Below, piece after piece: positions 1 through 9,517 of a stretch of DNA of 35,665 nucleotides (within the stretch, counting starts at the first letter, position 1; the number at the start of each line of letters is the position of its first letter). The stretch lies in the NCBI RefSeq assembly GCF_000426765.1, contig NZ_AUFZ01000007.1:1-35665 (forward strand), given 5' to 3'. The notes below the pieces were generated by a model. The model had not been told where the DNA came from and did no database searches. It saw nothing but the letters and a program-made list of their open reading frames with translations. Source of the DNA: Vibrio litoralis DSM 17657 (GTDB lineage: Bacteria > Pseudomonadota > Gammaproteobacteria > Enterobacterales > Vibrionaceae). The translations under genes and the position numbers were made by a program.

Positions 1-35
1 TGAGGTCACGAGTTCGAACCTCGTGTGTCGCTCCA
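1..35 (+). tRNA. tRNA-Gly (3' part, cut by window start)
   Basis: These 35 nt are identical to the 3' part of the complete tRNA-Gly at 267-342: the end of the anticodon arm, the T arm with the GTTCGAA loop, the acceptor strand GTGTCGC and an encoded CCA. The 5' half lies outside the window, so the GCC anticodon is inferred from the intact copy. Confidence 0.93.
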
Positions 36-51
36 AATTAAAACGTTATTC

Positions 52-108
52 GGAAAAGCCGTTACTCGTCTATCGAGAAACGAGATTCCGAGTTATGAGA
101 AACGAAAA
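52..108 (+). repeat. tRNA spacer repeat, copy 1
   Basis: A 57-nt spacer sequence that recurs at 207-263 with only three differences (GTTATGAG here, GCCACGAG there). It contains small inverted repeats (CGG/CCG, CTCGT/ACGAG) that could fold between the tRNAs. Such spacers usually reflect duplication of a tRNA-plus-spacer unit and may serve as processing sites; the function is inferred. Confidence 0.85.
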
Positions 109-115
109 GATCGGA

Positions 116-192
<77 letters not shown>

Positions 193-206
193 AATAATCG
201 TATCTT

Positions 207-263
207 GGAAAAGCCGTTACTCGTCTATCGAGAAACGAGATTCCGAGCCACGAGAAACGAAAA
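207..263 (+). repeat. tRNA spacer repeat, copy 2
   Basis: Second copy of the 57-nt spacer seen at 52-108, 54 of 57 positions identical. It separates tRNA-fMet from the following tRNA-Gly by only a few bases and supports a tandem-duplication origin for the array. Confidence 0.85.
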
Positions 264-266
264 AAA

Positions 267-342
267 GCGACACTAGCTCAGCTGGTAGAGCGCAACCTTG
301 CCAAGGTTGAGGTCACGAGTTCGAACCTCGTGTGTCGCTCCA
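267..342 (+). tRNA. tRNA-Gly (GCC)
   Basis: A complete 76-nt tRNA: acceptor GCGACAC/GTGTCGC, D arm, anticodon stem CAACC/GGTTG with loop TTGCCAA (anticodon GCC, reading GGC/GGT), T arm, discriminator T and encoded CCA. It is the last tRNA of the operon before the terminator at 440-468. Confidence 0.97.
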
Positions 343-351
343 AATACATAA

Positions 352-427
352 GGTTTCTAGTTTATAGTCCCTAGTTTCTAGGGAAAGACTTAAAGCCTAG
401 GGACTAGGAACTCGTATCCTAGCTTCC
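352..427 (+). repeat. heptad CTAG inverted repeat after tRNA operon
   Basis: The left arm (352-382) is built of four 7-nt units ending in TAG (TTTCTAG, TTTATAG, TCCCTAG, TTTCTAG). The right arm (396-427) is its imperfect reverse complement, with units such as CTAGGGA and CTAGGAA, separated by about 13 nt. The RNA could form a long imperfect hairpin just upstream of the terminator. Function is unknown; an extragenic repeat element is likely. Confidence 0.6.
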
Positions 428-439
428 TCCAAATATATA

Positions 440-468
440 AAAACGATCTCTTTGGAGATCGTTTTTTA
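440..468 (+). terminator. intrinsic terminator of tRNA operon
   Basis: A perfect 11-bp stem (AAAACGATCTC with GAGATCGTTTT), a four-base TTTG loop and a following T run. It ends the tRNA transcription unit. Confidence 0.9.
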
Positions 469-963
469 TTCTTTGTAATTCAGTAATGGGTATTATTGAA
501 GTCACGATTCAACAATAAATCTAGTTTTACTGGATTTCTGCTCTTTGATTGCTACAGTTTATATTTCCTAGCTCAGTTCGTCAGCTCAACATCGAAGCTT
601 ACCTGATGTTCTTACAGGTACGATCTAACTAAAAATCGATAATTATCTACAAACTTATCCACATGTTTATTTTGTGGATAACTTGGTGTGTAAGTTGTTT
701 TTTAGTTGTAATAAAATCCATTTCAAATGGATCATCTAAAGTTGATTAAAATCACAAATTAAATGACAGTACTGTAACTTGTTGTTTTATATGTTATCTG
801 TTGTTTTACTGTATGGAAAGACAGTGTGTTAAAAGGATCTTTATTTAATTTTTACTTGATCTTTACATTTGTTTTGAATGTGCTTAACTTTTTGTTACGC
901 CCTGTCACGCTCTCGCTTTTGTCACTTTTTCCACATTTCTAATATTTTTTGGGATAAGTATCA
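469..963. other. AT-rich gene-free region with DnaA-box cluster
   Basis: No credible coding sequence was seen. DnaA boxes: 655-663 (TTATCCACA) and 673-681 (TGTGGATAA) are perfect and inverted, with a 9-bp gap; 927-935 (TTTTCCACA) fits the TTWTNCACA consensus; 643-651 (TTATCTACA) has one mismatch. Two 13-mers starting GATCTTTA lie at 836-848 and 858-870, resembling the AT repeats of an unwinding element. There is a 15-nt palindrome at 717-731 and a LexA-like CTGT-N8-ACAG at 809-824. Two mutually exclusive hairpins occur at 588-610 and 600-620. The boxes are seen directly; any role in DnaA titration, reactivation or initiation is inference. Confidence 0.55.
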
Positions 964-2094
964 CTAAGCGTCTCTTGGAAGCCCTTTTCCTATAATTCTA
1001 ACTAGTCTTTCTAATTTAGTATTTCGTGCTGTATTAGCATCAATATCATTCTTCTTTTTATTTTGTTGCTCTATCGCCCATTGAATATGAATATCTAAAT
1101 TATCATCTAATCCTAGGCGTGTTGTTAGTGCTTCTAGGATCGCCGATTCATAAGGTGCATTACCTAGGGCGATCGAAATATTACGTAACCACTGAATGTG
1201 GCCAATACGACGAATAGCAGAGCCTTCCATATTTTTTAAAAATTGCAGTTCGTTCCACTGGAATAGTTTGATAAGGTCAGCATCATTGAATATGTCACGT
1301 CGGTGAAAACTTGTTTCATTTGTGACGTCTGCCGCCCTATTCCACGGGCATACCAATTGACAATCATCACAGCCATAAATTCGATTGCCGATTTTTGAGC
1401 GAAGTTCTTCAGGGATGACACCATCTAGTTCAATGGTGAGATAAGAGATACATAAACGAGCATCAATCACGCCTTCTTCGACAATCGCTCCTGTAGGGCA
1501 AGATGTCATGCAAGCTCTACATTGGCCACATTGATCAGTCTGAGGTTCATCAATAGGAAGGGGGATATCGACTAATAGCTCACCGAGAAAAAACCAAGAT
1601 CCAGCTTGCTTATCAAGAATGAGGGAATGCTTTCCTGCCCAACCTAGTCCCGCTTTCTGTGCTAAAGGGCGCTCTAAAATAGGTGCTGAATCAACAAAAG
1701 GTCGATAACCTAATTCACCCACTTCTTCTTCAATCCGTTGTCCCAGCTTTTTTAATTGGTTGCGGATGAGTTTATGGTAGTCGCGACCTAATGAGTAACG
1801 ACTAATATAAGCCTGAGTAGGATCGGATAAGTTTGAAGCAAATTGCGCCTCTGGAGGCAGGTAGTCCATACGAACGCTTATTACACGGATGGTTCCTGGG
1901 TGGAGTTCTTGAGGTCGCGCTCGCATCATGCCGTGTCGCGCCATCCAATCCATAGAACCATGATAACCGGCATCGAGCCAACGCTGTAATTGGGCTTCAT
2001 GTTCCGAAAGGTCAACATCGGTGATCCCAACTTGCTGAAAGCCGAGCTCTTTACCCCATTGTTTGATTTTATTAGCAAGTTCTTGATAGTTCAT
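964..2094 (-). CDS. queG: epoxyqueuosine reductase QueG
   Basis: Cobalamin-dependent iron-sulfur enzyme that reduces epoxyqueuosine to queuosine at the wobble base of GUN-anticodon tRNAs, the last step of the pathway; cytosolic. The 376-residue length is normal. Two ferredoxin-like cysteine clusters are visible: CGQCRACMTSCP near residue 190 and CDDCQLVCPW near residue 242, which bind two [4Fe-4S] centres. The N-terminal DUF1730 part (for example the GYHGSMDWMARH stretch) and a C-terminal HEAT-like segment are also present. It starts at ATG and stops with TAG. It is divergent from tsaE. In Escherichia coli a nnr (yjeF) gene lies between queG and tsaE; none is seen here. Confidence 0.97.
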   Translation of the reverse strand: MNYQELANKIKQWGKELGFQQVGITDVDLSEHEAQLQRWLDAGYHGSMDWMARHGMMRARPQELHPGTIRVISVRMDYLPPEAQFASNLSDPTQAYISRYSLGRDYHKLIRNQLKKLGQRIEEEVGELGYRPFVDSAPILERPLAQKAGLGWAGKHSLILDKQAGSWFFLGELLVDIPLPIDEPQTDQCGQCRACMTSCPTGAIVEEGVIDARLCISYLTIELDGVIPEELRSKIGNRIYGCDDCQLVCPWNRAADVTNETSFHRRDIFNDADLIKLFQWNELQFLKNMEGSAIRRIGHIQWLRNISIALGNAPYESAILEALTTRLGLDDNLDIHIQWAIEQQNKKKNDIDANTARNTKLERLVRIIGKGLPRDA

Positions 2095-2365
2095 GTTAGA
2101 CGGGCTATTTCGGTAAGATTTATATTAGAATTCTAGCATGAGTTAGGAGTGTGATTCAGTAGCAACGACGATCTCTATTTACTGAATAACGTAATTATGA
2201 CCAAGTTTCTATTTCTTTTTGACACTTTATTTAGAATTTGTCGTCAATATATAGAATAATAGACCGATTGAGTCTTGCCACTGTTGACTCAGTCAGTTTA
2301 CTATTTTTTATTGATGGAATTATAAGCTGCCAATAGGCCATTTATTATACGGGTGATGACACTTT
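2095..2365. other. intergenic region between queG and tsaE
   Basis: 271 bp separating two divergent genes, so it should hold promoters for both. A TTGACA at 2219-2224 and AT-rich TATATA/TAGAAT sequences at 2248-2257 are present but not at a convincing spacing. An inverted repeat TGAGTC/GACTCA (2269-2274 with 2286-2291) could be an operator. No remnant of nnr was recognised. Confidence 0.4.
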
Positions 2366-2842
2366 ATGACGACCAAGCAGACGATAAAACAAGCTATGTT
2401 AAGTGATGAATCTGCGACCATCGCGTTTGGAACACAACTGGCTAAGTTATGCTCTCAGCAAACCACTATTTACTTACATGGTGATCTTGGTGCTGGAAAA
2501 ACGACCTTTAGCCGAGGTTTCATTCGTGCTTTAGGCCATGAAGGAAATGTAAAGAGCCCAACATATACCTTGGTTGAACCATATCAGCTAGATCAGTGGC
2601 AAGTTTATCACTTTGATTTATACCGTCTTGCGGATCCTGAAGAACTCGAGTTTATGGGAATCCGTGATTATTTTACCCCCGATGCGATTTGCTTGGTGGA
2701 ATGGCCTGAAAAAGGTGAAGGTCTGCTTCCTTTAGCAGATCTGGATATAGAATTACGTTACGTCGATGTGCAACGTCAGGTTGTGATCACGGCGAATAAT
2801 GAATATGGGCAATCTTTAGTAAGTAAGTTGGAGCTGTGTTGA
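2366..2842 (+). CDS. tsaE: tRNA t6A-modification ATPase TsaE
   Basis: P-loop ATPase of the TsaB-TsaD-TsaE complex that makes N6-threonylcarbamoyladenosine at A37 of ANN-decoding tRNAs. The 158 residues match family size. Walker A is GDLGAGKTT at about residues 39-47, followed by the characteristic [10 protein letters not shown] (switch I-like) and YHFDLYRL motifs and the VEWPEKG segment. It is the first gene of the plus-strand block and its 3' end overlaps the amiB start by a few bases, suggesting translational coupling. Confidence 0.97.
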   Translation: MTTKQTIKQAMLSDESATIAFGTQLAKLCSQQTTIYLHGDLGAGKTTFSRGFIRALGHEGNVKSPTYTLVEPYQLDQWQVYHFDLYRLADPEELEFMGIRDYFTPDAICLVEWPEKGEGLLPLADLDIELRYVDVQRQVVITANNEYGQSLVSKLELC

Positions 2843-4560
2843 AACATTCTTATTTTCGAGCGCTGTGTCTGCTCATGATGTTATGGCTTGGTGCTATTGC
2901 GAGTGCCAATGCTAATTCTTTAAATAGTATTCGAGTTTGGCCTTCACCTCATGACACCCGTGTGGTGATGGACATGGGCAGTGAAGCTAAATTTAGTTAT
3001 TTTACTTTAAGCGGGCCAGATCGCTTGGTTTTGGATTTAAAACAAACACAATTAAAAACCAAATTACCGATTGTGATTAAAGATAGCCCGGTATTAACTA
3101 AAATTCGTCATAGCACACCGGCTGAGCCATCAAGTTATCGTTTAGTGTTTGAATTGAAATCAGCACAAAAACCAGAAATATTTACCTTAGCGCCAACTGC
3201 TGATGGTCAATATGGACATAGGTTAGTGGTTGATTTTAAACATGAAGGAACCGCTTCGACATCCTCAAATAATACTGCGGTTAAAAGTGCCCCTCAAAAA
3301 GCACCTGCTCCAGCTGTCACAACGCGCGCCATTCCAGCATCTAAAATTGTCGTGGCAATTGACCCTGGACATGGTGGTGAAGATCCCGGCTCTATTGGGC
3401 CGACTCGTAAATATGAAAAGCACGTCACATTAGCGATTGCTAAAAAAGTAGCAGCTAAGCTGAATTCAACATCCAATATTCATGCAGTCTTAACTCGTAC
3501 TGGTGATTATTACGTTAACTTGAATAAGCGTTCGGAAATTGCCCGTAAAAATAAATCGCTATTATTGCTTTCTATTCACGCCGATAGTTATACGACTGCA
3601 GGGCCACGCGGTGCTTCGGTATTCGTATTAAGTACTCGTCGTGCTAATACTGAAATTGGCCGTTGGGTGGTGAAAAAAGAAGAGCAATCTGAGCTGCTAG
3701 GTGGTGGTGGTGTTCTACTGTCTAAGAATAGCAATGATAAAAATGTTAGCCAAACGGTGCTAGATCTGCAGTTTAGCCACTCGCAAACCGAAGGCAATAA
3801 ACTCGCTCTGAAAGTGATCCAAGAGTTAAGACAAGTGACAAAAATGCACACGACTAAACCAGTTTATGCCAGCCTTGCCGTATTGAAGTCTCCAGATATT
3901 CCATCAATATTAGTTGAGACAGGCTTTATTTCTAATCCGCAAGAAGAGAAGCTATTATTTCAGAACTACCATCGAAATAAATTAGCCGGTGCGATTTCCA
4001 ATGCGGTCGTTGAATACTTTAAAGCCAACCCACCAGAAGGCATGATTGTCGTGAATCAATCATCAGGTTCGAATCATAAAGTGAAAAGTGGCGAGTCTCT
4101 TTCGGTGATTGCCCATAATTATGGCACCACTACAGCAAACTTGATGAAGTGGAATAACTTAAAAAGTTCAAAGGTATTTGTTGGCCAAGAGTTGAAAGTT
4201 GCTTCACCAGGTGCCACATCTAGTAATGGTAGTTCAACGAATGTTCGTAGTACTGGTTATACAGCAGTGACTCATGTGGTAAAAAGTGGTGACTACCTAG
4301 GTAAAATTGCTGAACAATATTCAGTATCGGTGAGTAGCATTAAGCAACAGAATAACTTGCGCTCCAATACCTTAAAGGTTGGCCAGAAATTACAAATCAG
4401 CGTTCAGGTAAAAACGACTATTTACCAAGTACGTAATGGCGATTTTTTAGGTAAGATTGCCGACAAATATGGCGTCAGTATTTCTGATATTCGCAAAGCC
4501 AATAATTTGAGATCCGATAGCCTAGCAGTAGGGCAGAAGTTGACCATACCTCAATCTTAA
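2836..4560 (+). CDS. amiB: N-acetylmuramoyl-L-alanine amidase AmiB
   Basis: Periplasmic zinc amidase that splits septal peptidoglycan during daughter-cell separation, normally activated by EnvC-type LytM factors. Residues 1-26 form a signal peptide. An AMIN domain (about 28-135) targets the septum, a Pro/Ala-rich linker follows, then Amidase_3 (about 171-395) with apparent zinc ligands H179, E194 and H248 and catalytic E361 in VETGFISN. Three LysM domains follow (about 414-456, 479-524, 529-573). Escherichia coli AmiB lacks LysM, so the 574-residue length reflects the tail. The start is GTG 2836 or, better spaced from a GGAG at 2830-2833, TTG 2839; both overlap the end of tsaE. Confidence 0.95.
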   Translation: MLKHSYFRALCLLMMLWLGAIASANANSLNSIRVWPSPHDTRVVMDMGSEAKFSYFTLSGPDRLVLDLKQTQLKTKLPIVIKDSPVLTKIRHSTPAEPSSYRLVFELKSAQKPEIFTLAPTADGQYGHRLVVDFKHEGTASTSSNNTAVKSAPQKAPAPAVTTRAIPASKIVVAIDPGHGGEDPGSIGPTRKYEKHVTLAIAKKVAAKLNSTSNIHAVLTRTGDYYVNLNKRSEIARKNKSLLLLSIHADSYTTAGPRGASVFVLSTRRANTEIGRWVVKKEEQSELLGGGGVLLSKNSNDKNVSQTVLDLQFSHSQTEGNKLALKVIQELRQVTKMHTTKPVYASLAVLKSPDIPSILVETGFISNPQEEKLLFQNYHRNKLAGAISNAVVEYFKANPPEGMIVVNQSSGSNHKVKSGESLSVIAHNYGTTTANLMKWNNLKSSKVFVGQELKVASPGATSSNGSSTNVRSTGYTAVTHVVKSGDYLGKIAEQYSVSVSSIKQQNNLRSNTLKVGQKLQISVQVKTTIYQVRNGDFLGKIADKYGVSISDIRKANNLRSDSLAVGQKLTIPQS

Positions 4561-4602
4561 GCTCGCTCTTAATTTCAATCGATTAAATGGTGCAGTAGCG
4601 TT

Positions 4603-6543
4603 ATGGCGATAAAAATTTTACCCGCTCGATTAGCCAACCAAATTGCGGCAGGTGAAGTTGTTGAGCGCCCTGCATCGGTGGTTAAAGAGCTGGTTGAAAA
4701 TAGTATCGACTCCGGCGCGACGCGCATTGATGTTGATATTGAAAAGGGTGGCAGCAAGCTGATTCGAGTGCGTGATAATGGCTCGGGTATTGAAAAAGAT
4801 GAACTAGGCTTGGCGCTCAGTCGTCATGCTACCTCGAAGATTCATTCCCTTGATGATCTTGAAGCGATTCTTAGCCTAGGCTTTCGCGGTGAAGCGTTGG
4901 CCAGTATCAGTTCGGTTTCGCGTTTAACCTTAACGTCTCGTACTGCAACACAAGCTGAAGCATGGGCTGCCTATGCCGAAGGTCGAGATATGGCGGTGCA
5001 ATTAACCCCTGCCGCTCACCCGATTGGAACCACTGTTGAAGTGGTCGATCTCTTTTTTAATACTCCGGCACGTCGCAAATTTCTACGCACTGAAAAGACC
5101 GAATTTTCTCATATCGATGAACTACTTAAACGTATTGCGTTGAGCTGTTTTTCTGTCTCCATTACCTTACGCCATAATGGTAAAGTCATACGACAATATC
5201 GCTCAGCCAAAACCGATTTACAAATTGAAAAACGAGTGGCAGCGGTATGTGGCAATAACTTTATGGATCACGCGGTTGCGATTGAACTTAATCATGATGA
5301 TTTAAAACTTAAAGGTTGGATCACCACACCGGATGGCGCACGTAGTCAGAGTGATCTTCAGTACTGTTACGTTAATGGTCGAATGATGCGTGATAAGTTA
5401 ATTAATCATGCTATCCGTCAAAGTTATGAGAATGCACTTCGTCCCGAGCAATTCGCGACTTATGTGTTGTTTATTGAAGTCGACCCACATCAGGTCGATG
5501 TTAATGTTCATCCCGCTAAGCATGAAGTACGTTTTCATCATGCCCGCTTAGTTCACGACTTTATTTATCAAGCGTTAAGTGATGCACTGGCGCAAAGTAT
5601 TGAGCTCGTTAAACCATCGGTATCTAAATCGGCGTACGCAACAGAACCCGTTGGAGGTGATGACTACTCGGTTCGAGAGTCAGTGCCAGTCCATCAACCT
5701 CAGCATGCAAGCTCTAACCCTAGTGCTAACACTCAAGCGTGGGATTCATCTCCAGGGGCAGCACGATCGTCTTCCCCTGTCTCTTATCCAAGCTCGCGCC
5801 CCTCTTCCATAGTCCAGAAAAAGCAAACCGATGCTTATCGTGCTTTATTTGAGCCTTTAACGAGTGTTGCTGACGAGGAGTGTGATGACTCGGAGCTAGG
5901 TGTTGTGGAGCAAGGTTTTATGGAGCAGGATGTTCCCCCTGTTTCTCAATCTCCAATGGAAAAGCATGAGAGCTCAGCGATCAATATCACCGACCTAGGT
6001 AAAGCATTAACGGTGATCCAAGATGTTTATTTATTGATGCAAAATGCACAAGGTTGCCATTTGGTTGATTTAAATAAAGCAGAAGCGCTACGGGTTCAAG
6101 GCCAGTTTAATCTTGTTGATGGGGTGATGTTGAAAGCTCAGCCTTTATTGATCCCTTTAAATATTCCAATGTCGGCTGAAGATATTGAAACTTTAACGAC
6201 TTATCAGAATCTATTGCTCACGCTGGGAATTGAATTAACAGCGAGAGGGAAAAGCAGCGTGATGGTAATGGGCGTGCCACAGCCATTACGTAAGCAAAAT
6301 TTACAGCAATTAATACCCGATCTATTGTCCGAGTTACAAAAAGATCAAAATGTTGAACTACCCTTGATCACTCAATGGATCACAAGCAAGATTGTGGTAT
6401 CAAAACCAAAATATAGGCTTTCTGAAGCGATTCAGTTAGTCGCAGAACTCGAACAAATCTGGGGCGCTTATTTGCCTTATCATCAATATAACTGGATCCA
6501 ACCTGTGAATTTTTCTGAATCAATAGCGGCGCTACAATCATGA
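4603..6543 (+). CDS. mutL: DNA mismatch repair protein MutL
   Basis: ATP-driven dimeric matchmaker linking MutS mismatch recognition to MutH nicking and UvrD unwinding. The 646 residues show the GHKL ATPase motifs: [11 protein letters not shown] (residues 29-39), DNGSGI (58-63), ATSKI (76-80) and GFRGEAL (93-99). A variable Ser/Pro/Gln-rich linker (about 345-450) leads to the C-terminal dimerisation domain (about 465-640). That domain lacks the DQHAxxExxxE metal motif of endonuclease MutLs (VDLNKAEAL stands in its place), as expected in Dam/MutH organisms. The stop overlaps the miaA start as ATGA. Confidence 0.98.
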   Translation: MAIKILPARLANQIAAGEVVERPASVVKELVENSIDSGATRIDVDIEKGGSKLIRVRDNGSGIEKDELGLALSRHATSKIHSLDDLEAILSLGFRGEALASISSVSRLTLTSRTATQAEAWAAYAEGRDMAVQLTPAAHPIGTTVEVVDLFFNTPARRKFLRTEKTEFSHIDELLKRIALSCFSVSITLRHNGKVIRQYRSAKTDLQIEKRVAAVCGNNFMDHAVAIELNHDDLKLKGWITTPDGARSQSDLQYCYVNGRMMRDKLINHAIRQSYENALRPEQFATYVLFIEVDPHQVDVNVHPAKHEVRFHHARLVHDFIYQALSDALAQSIELVKPSVSKSAYATEPVGGDDYSVRESVPVHQPQHASSNPSANTQAWDSSPGAARSSSPVSYPSSRPSSIVQKKQTDAYRALFEPLTSVADEECDDSELGVVEQGFMEQDVPPVSQSPMEKHESSAINITDLGKALTVIQDVYLLMQNAQGCHLVDLNKAEALRVQGQFNLVDGVMLKAQPLLIPLNIPMSAEDIETLTTYQNLLLTLGIELTARGKSSVMVMGVPQPLRKQNLQQLIPDLLSELQKDQNVELPLITQWITSKIVVSKPKYRLSEAIQLVAELEQIWGAYLPYHQYNWIQPVNFSESIAALQS

Positions 6544-7478
6544 CACAACCATTACCACTCGCATTATTTTTAATGGGTCCAACCGCATCAGGTAAGACTG
6601 AGCTGGCGATTCGTTTAAGACAAAAATATCCGGTTGAGATCATCAGTGTTGATTCTGCGTTAATTTATAAAGGCATGGATATTGGTACTGCCAAGCCTGA
6701 TGCACAAGAATTAGAACTGGCACCGCATCGATTGATTGATATCCTCGATCCTAGTGAAGCGTACTCTGCCGCTGATTTCCGTCGTGATGCGTTGCAGCAG
6801 ATGGATGAAATTGTGTCTCAAGGTAAAATTCCGTTATTGGTTGGCGGGACGATGTTGTACTACAAAGCCTTACTTGAAGGGTTATCACCATTACCGGCCG
6901 CCGATCCGGACATTCGCCAACAAATTGAACAAGAAGCGAACGAGAAAGGCTGGGATGCAATGCATCAACAGTTAAGTGAAATTGATCCTGTTTCTGCTAA
7001 GCGTATTCACCCTAACGATCCACAACGTTTGTCTCGCGCATTAGAAGTGTTTCGTATTTCAGGTAAAAACCTAACCGAATTGACGGAACAAAAGGGTGAA
7101 GCATTGCCTTACCAAGTGAAGCAGTTTGCCATTATGCCAAAAGAGCGAGCAGAGCTTCACCGTCGGATTGAGCTGCGATTTGAAAAAATGATGGCGGCGG
7201 GCTTTGAAGATGAAGTCAAAGCATTACGTGCCAGAGGTGATCTACATCTTGATCTTCCTTCAATTCGTTGTGTAGGCTATCGACAAGTGTGGGAATATTT
7301 AGATGGCAATGGTACATTGGATGAAGCTATCTTCCGTGGGGTATGTGCCACACGTCAATTGGCTAAGCGACAAATCACCTGGTTACGTAGTTGGAATGAC
7401 TTAACTTGGTTAGATAGTGAAGATATCGATGCGGGGGTTAAGGCGATTTCTGCCGAAATTGATCATTATTCACATTGA
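6540..7478 (+). CDS. miaA: tRNA dimethylallyltransferase MiaA
   Basis: Transfers a dimethylallyl group to A37 of tRNAs reading codons that begin with U, the first step to ms2i6A; this affects decoding of UNN codons and frame maintenance. The 312 residues are normal length. P-loop GPTASGKT at 13-20, the conserved [16 protein letters not shown] segment from residue 38, and the prenyltransferase core with [10 protein letters not shown] and [14 protein letters not shown] are visible. Its ATG overlaps the mutL TGA by four bases, so translation is probably coupled. A 353-bp gap to hfq follows, allowing hfq to have its own promoter. Confidence 0.98.
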   Translation: MTQPLPLALFLMGPTASGKTELAIRLRQKYPVEIISVDSALIYKGMDIGTAKPDAQELELAPHRLIDILDPSEAYSAADFRRDALQQMDEIVSQGKIPLLVGGTMLYYKALLEGLSPLPAADPDIRQQIEQEANEKGWDAMHQQLSEIDPVSAKRIHPNDPQRLSRALEVFRISGKNLTELTEQKGEALPYQVKQFAIMPKERAELHRRIELRFEKMMAAGFEDEVKALRARGDLHLDLPSIRCVGYRQVWEYLDGNGTLDEAIFRGVCATRQLAKRQITWLRSWNDLTWLDSEDIDAGVKAISAEIDHYSH

Positions 7479-8107
<629 letters not shown>

Positions 8108-8151
8108 TATCTATCTAATTTTGAACTATCAATCATTAAGGAGCGAACTGC

Positions 8152-9459
8152 TTGTTTGACCGTTATGAAGCCGGTGAGCAGGCTGTACTTGTTCATATCA
8201 ACTTCACACAAGAAGGTGAGTGGGAAGATCTCAGCGAGTTTGAAATGTTGGTATCTTCCGCTGGCGTCACATCGCTACAAGTTGTAACAGGTAGCCGCCA
8301 ATCTCCGCACACAAAATACTATGTCGGAACCGGTAAAGCTCAAGAAATCGCGGATACAGTTAAGGCTCTCGGGGCTGAAATTGTCATTTTCAATCATGCT
8401 TTAAGTCCCGCTCAAGAGCGTAACTTAGAGTATTTATGTCAATGCCGTGTGTTGGATCGTACCGGGTTAATTCTCGATATCTTCGCCCAACGAGCTCGAA
8501 CCCATGAAGGTAAATTGCAAGTAGAGTTGGCACAGTTACGTCATCTTTCTACTCGTTTGATTCGTGGTTGGACGCACTTGGAGCGTCAAAAAGGTGGTAT
8601 TGGTTTAAGGGGGCCGGGTGAAACTCAGCTAGAGACCGATAGGCGCCTTTTACGTGAGCGTATCAAAGCAATTTTACGCCGCTTAGCAAAAGTAGCGAAA
8701 CAACGTGAACAGGGACGTAAAGCTCGTCAACGTGCTGAAATCCCAACGATATCTTTAGTTGGTTATACCAATGCGGGAAAATCCACATTATTTAACTGTA
8801 TTACAGAGGCCGGGGTTTATGCCGCTGACCAATTGTTTGCGACGCTAGACCCAACTTTGCGTAAGATTGAGTTAGAGGATGTTGGTGGGGCAATCTTAGC
8901 GGATACCGTTGGTTTTATTCGCCACCTTCCACATGACTTAGTCGCTGCATTTAAAGCAACATTGCAAGAAACGCAAGAAGCTGACATTTTGTTACATGTT
9001 GTGGATGCAAGTGATGACCGTTTTCGTGAGAATATTCATGCGGTAAACGAAGTTCTTGAAGAGATCGATGCTCATGAGGTTCCATCGCTATTAGTGATGA
9101 ATAAGATTGATAGCATGGACGATCAGAAACCAAGAATTGATCGTGATGATGAAGGCAGACCTCGCACCGTGTGGGTGTCAGCGATGGAAGGGCAAGGCAT
9201 TGATTTGCTATTTGCTGCGTTGACAGAACGTCTAGCAACTCAAATTGTTCAATATCAGTTGTGTATTCCTCCTATGAATCAGGGGAGAGTTCGCAGCCTG
9301 TTTTTCCAATTGAATGCAATTCAAGCGGAAGAGTATGATGAACAAGGCAATTTATTGATTGATATTAGAATGCAACAAGTTGATTGGTTAAGATTAGTGA
9401 AAAGAGAAGGGGCAGTAATGAGTGACTTTATCGTCACCGACATCACTGCTACAGTATGA
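8152..9459 (+). CDS. hflX: ribosome-associated GTPase HflX
   Basis: GTPase that splits stalled 70S ribosomes, notably after heat or antibiotic stress. The 435 residues comprise an N-terminal HflX subdomain, a helical linker with the glycine-rich GGIGLRGPGETQLE motif (148-161) and a G domain with GYTNAGKST (204-212), DTVGFI (251-256) and NKID (317-320). The start codon is TTG 8152, placed 8 nt after a strong AAGGAG (8138-8143). The protein beginning MFDRY matches the family start, so the rare TTG is credible and may limit expression. It lies 44 bp after hfq. Confidence 0.97.
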   Translation: MFDRYEAGEQAVLVHINFTQEGEWEDLSEFEMLVSSAGVTSLQVVTGSRQSPHTKYYVGTGKAQEIADTVKALGAEIVIFNHALSPAQERNLEYLCQCRVLDRTGLILDIFAQRARTHEGKLQVELAQLRHLSTRLIRGWTHLERQKGGIGLRGPGETQLETDRRLLRERIKAILRRLAKVAKQREQGRKARQRAEIPTISLVGYTNAGKSTLFNCITEAGVYAADQLFATLDPTLRKIELEDVGGAILADTVGFIRHLPHDLVAAFKATLQETQEADILLHVVDASDDRFRENIHAVNEVLEEIDAHEVPSLLVMNKIDSMDDQKPRIDRDDEGRPRTVWVSAMEGQGIDLLFAALTERLATQIVQYQLCIPPMNQGRVRSLFFQLNAIQAEEYDEQGNLLIDIRMQQVDWLRLVKREGAVMSDFIVTDITATV

Positions 9460-9517
9460 TATCAATTATTACGAGACAGATTGATATAACGTCATATCTA
9501 TACGATGGAGCTTTCTA

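Noticed and set aside
566..620. Possible degenerate tRNA after the tRNA operon
   Set aside because: GCTCAGTTCGTCAGCTC resembles a D arm, but no acceptor stem, anticodon arm or T loop can be assembled around it.
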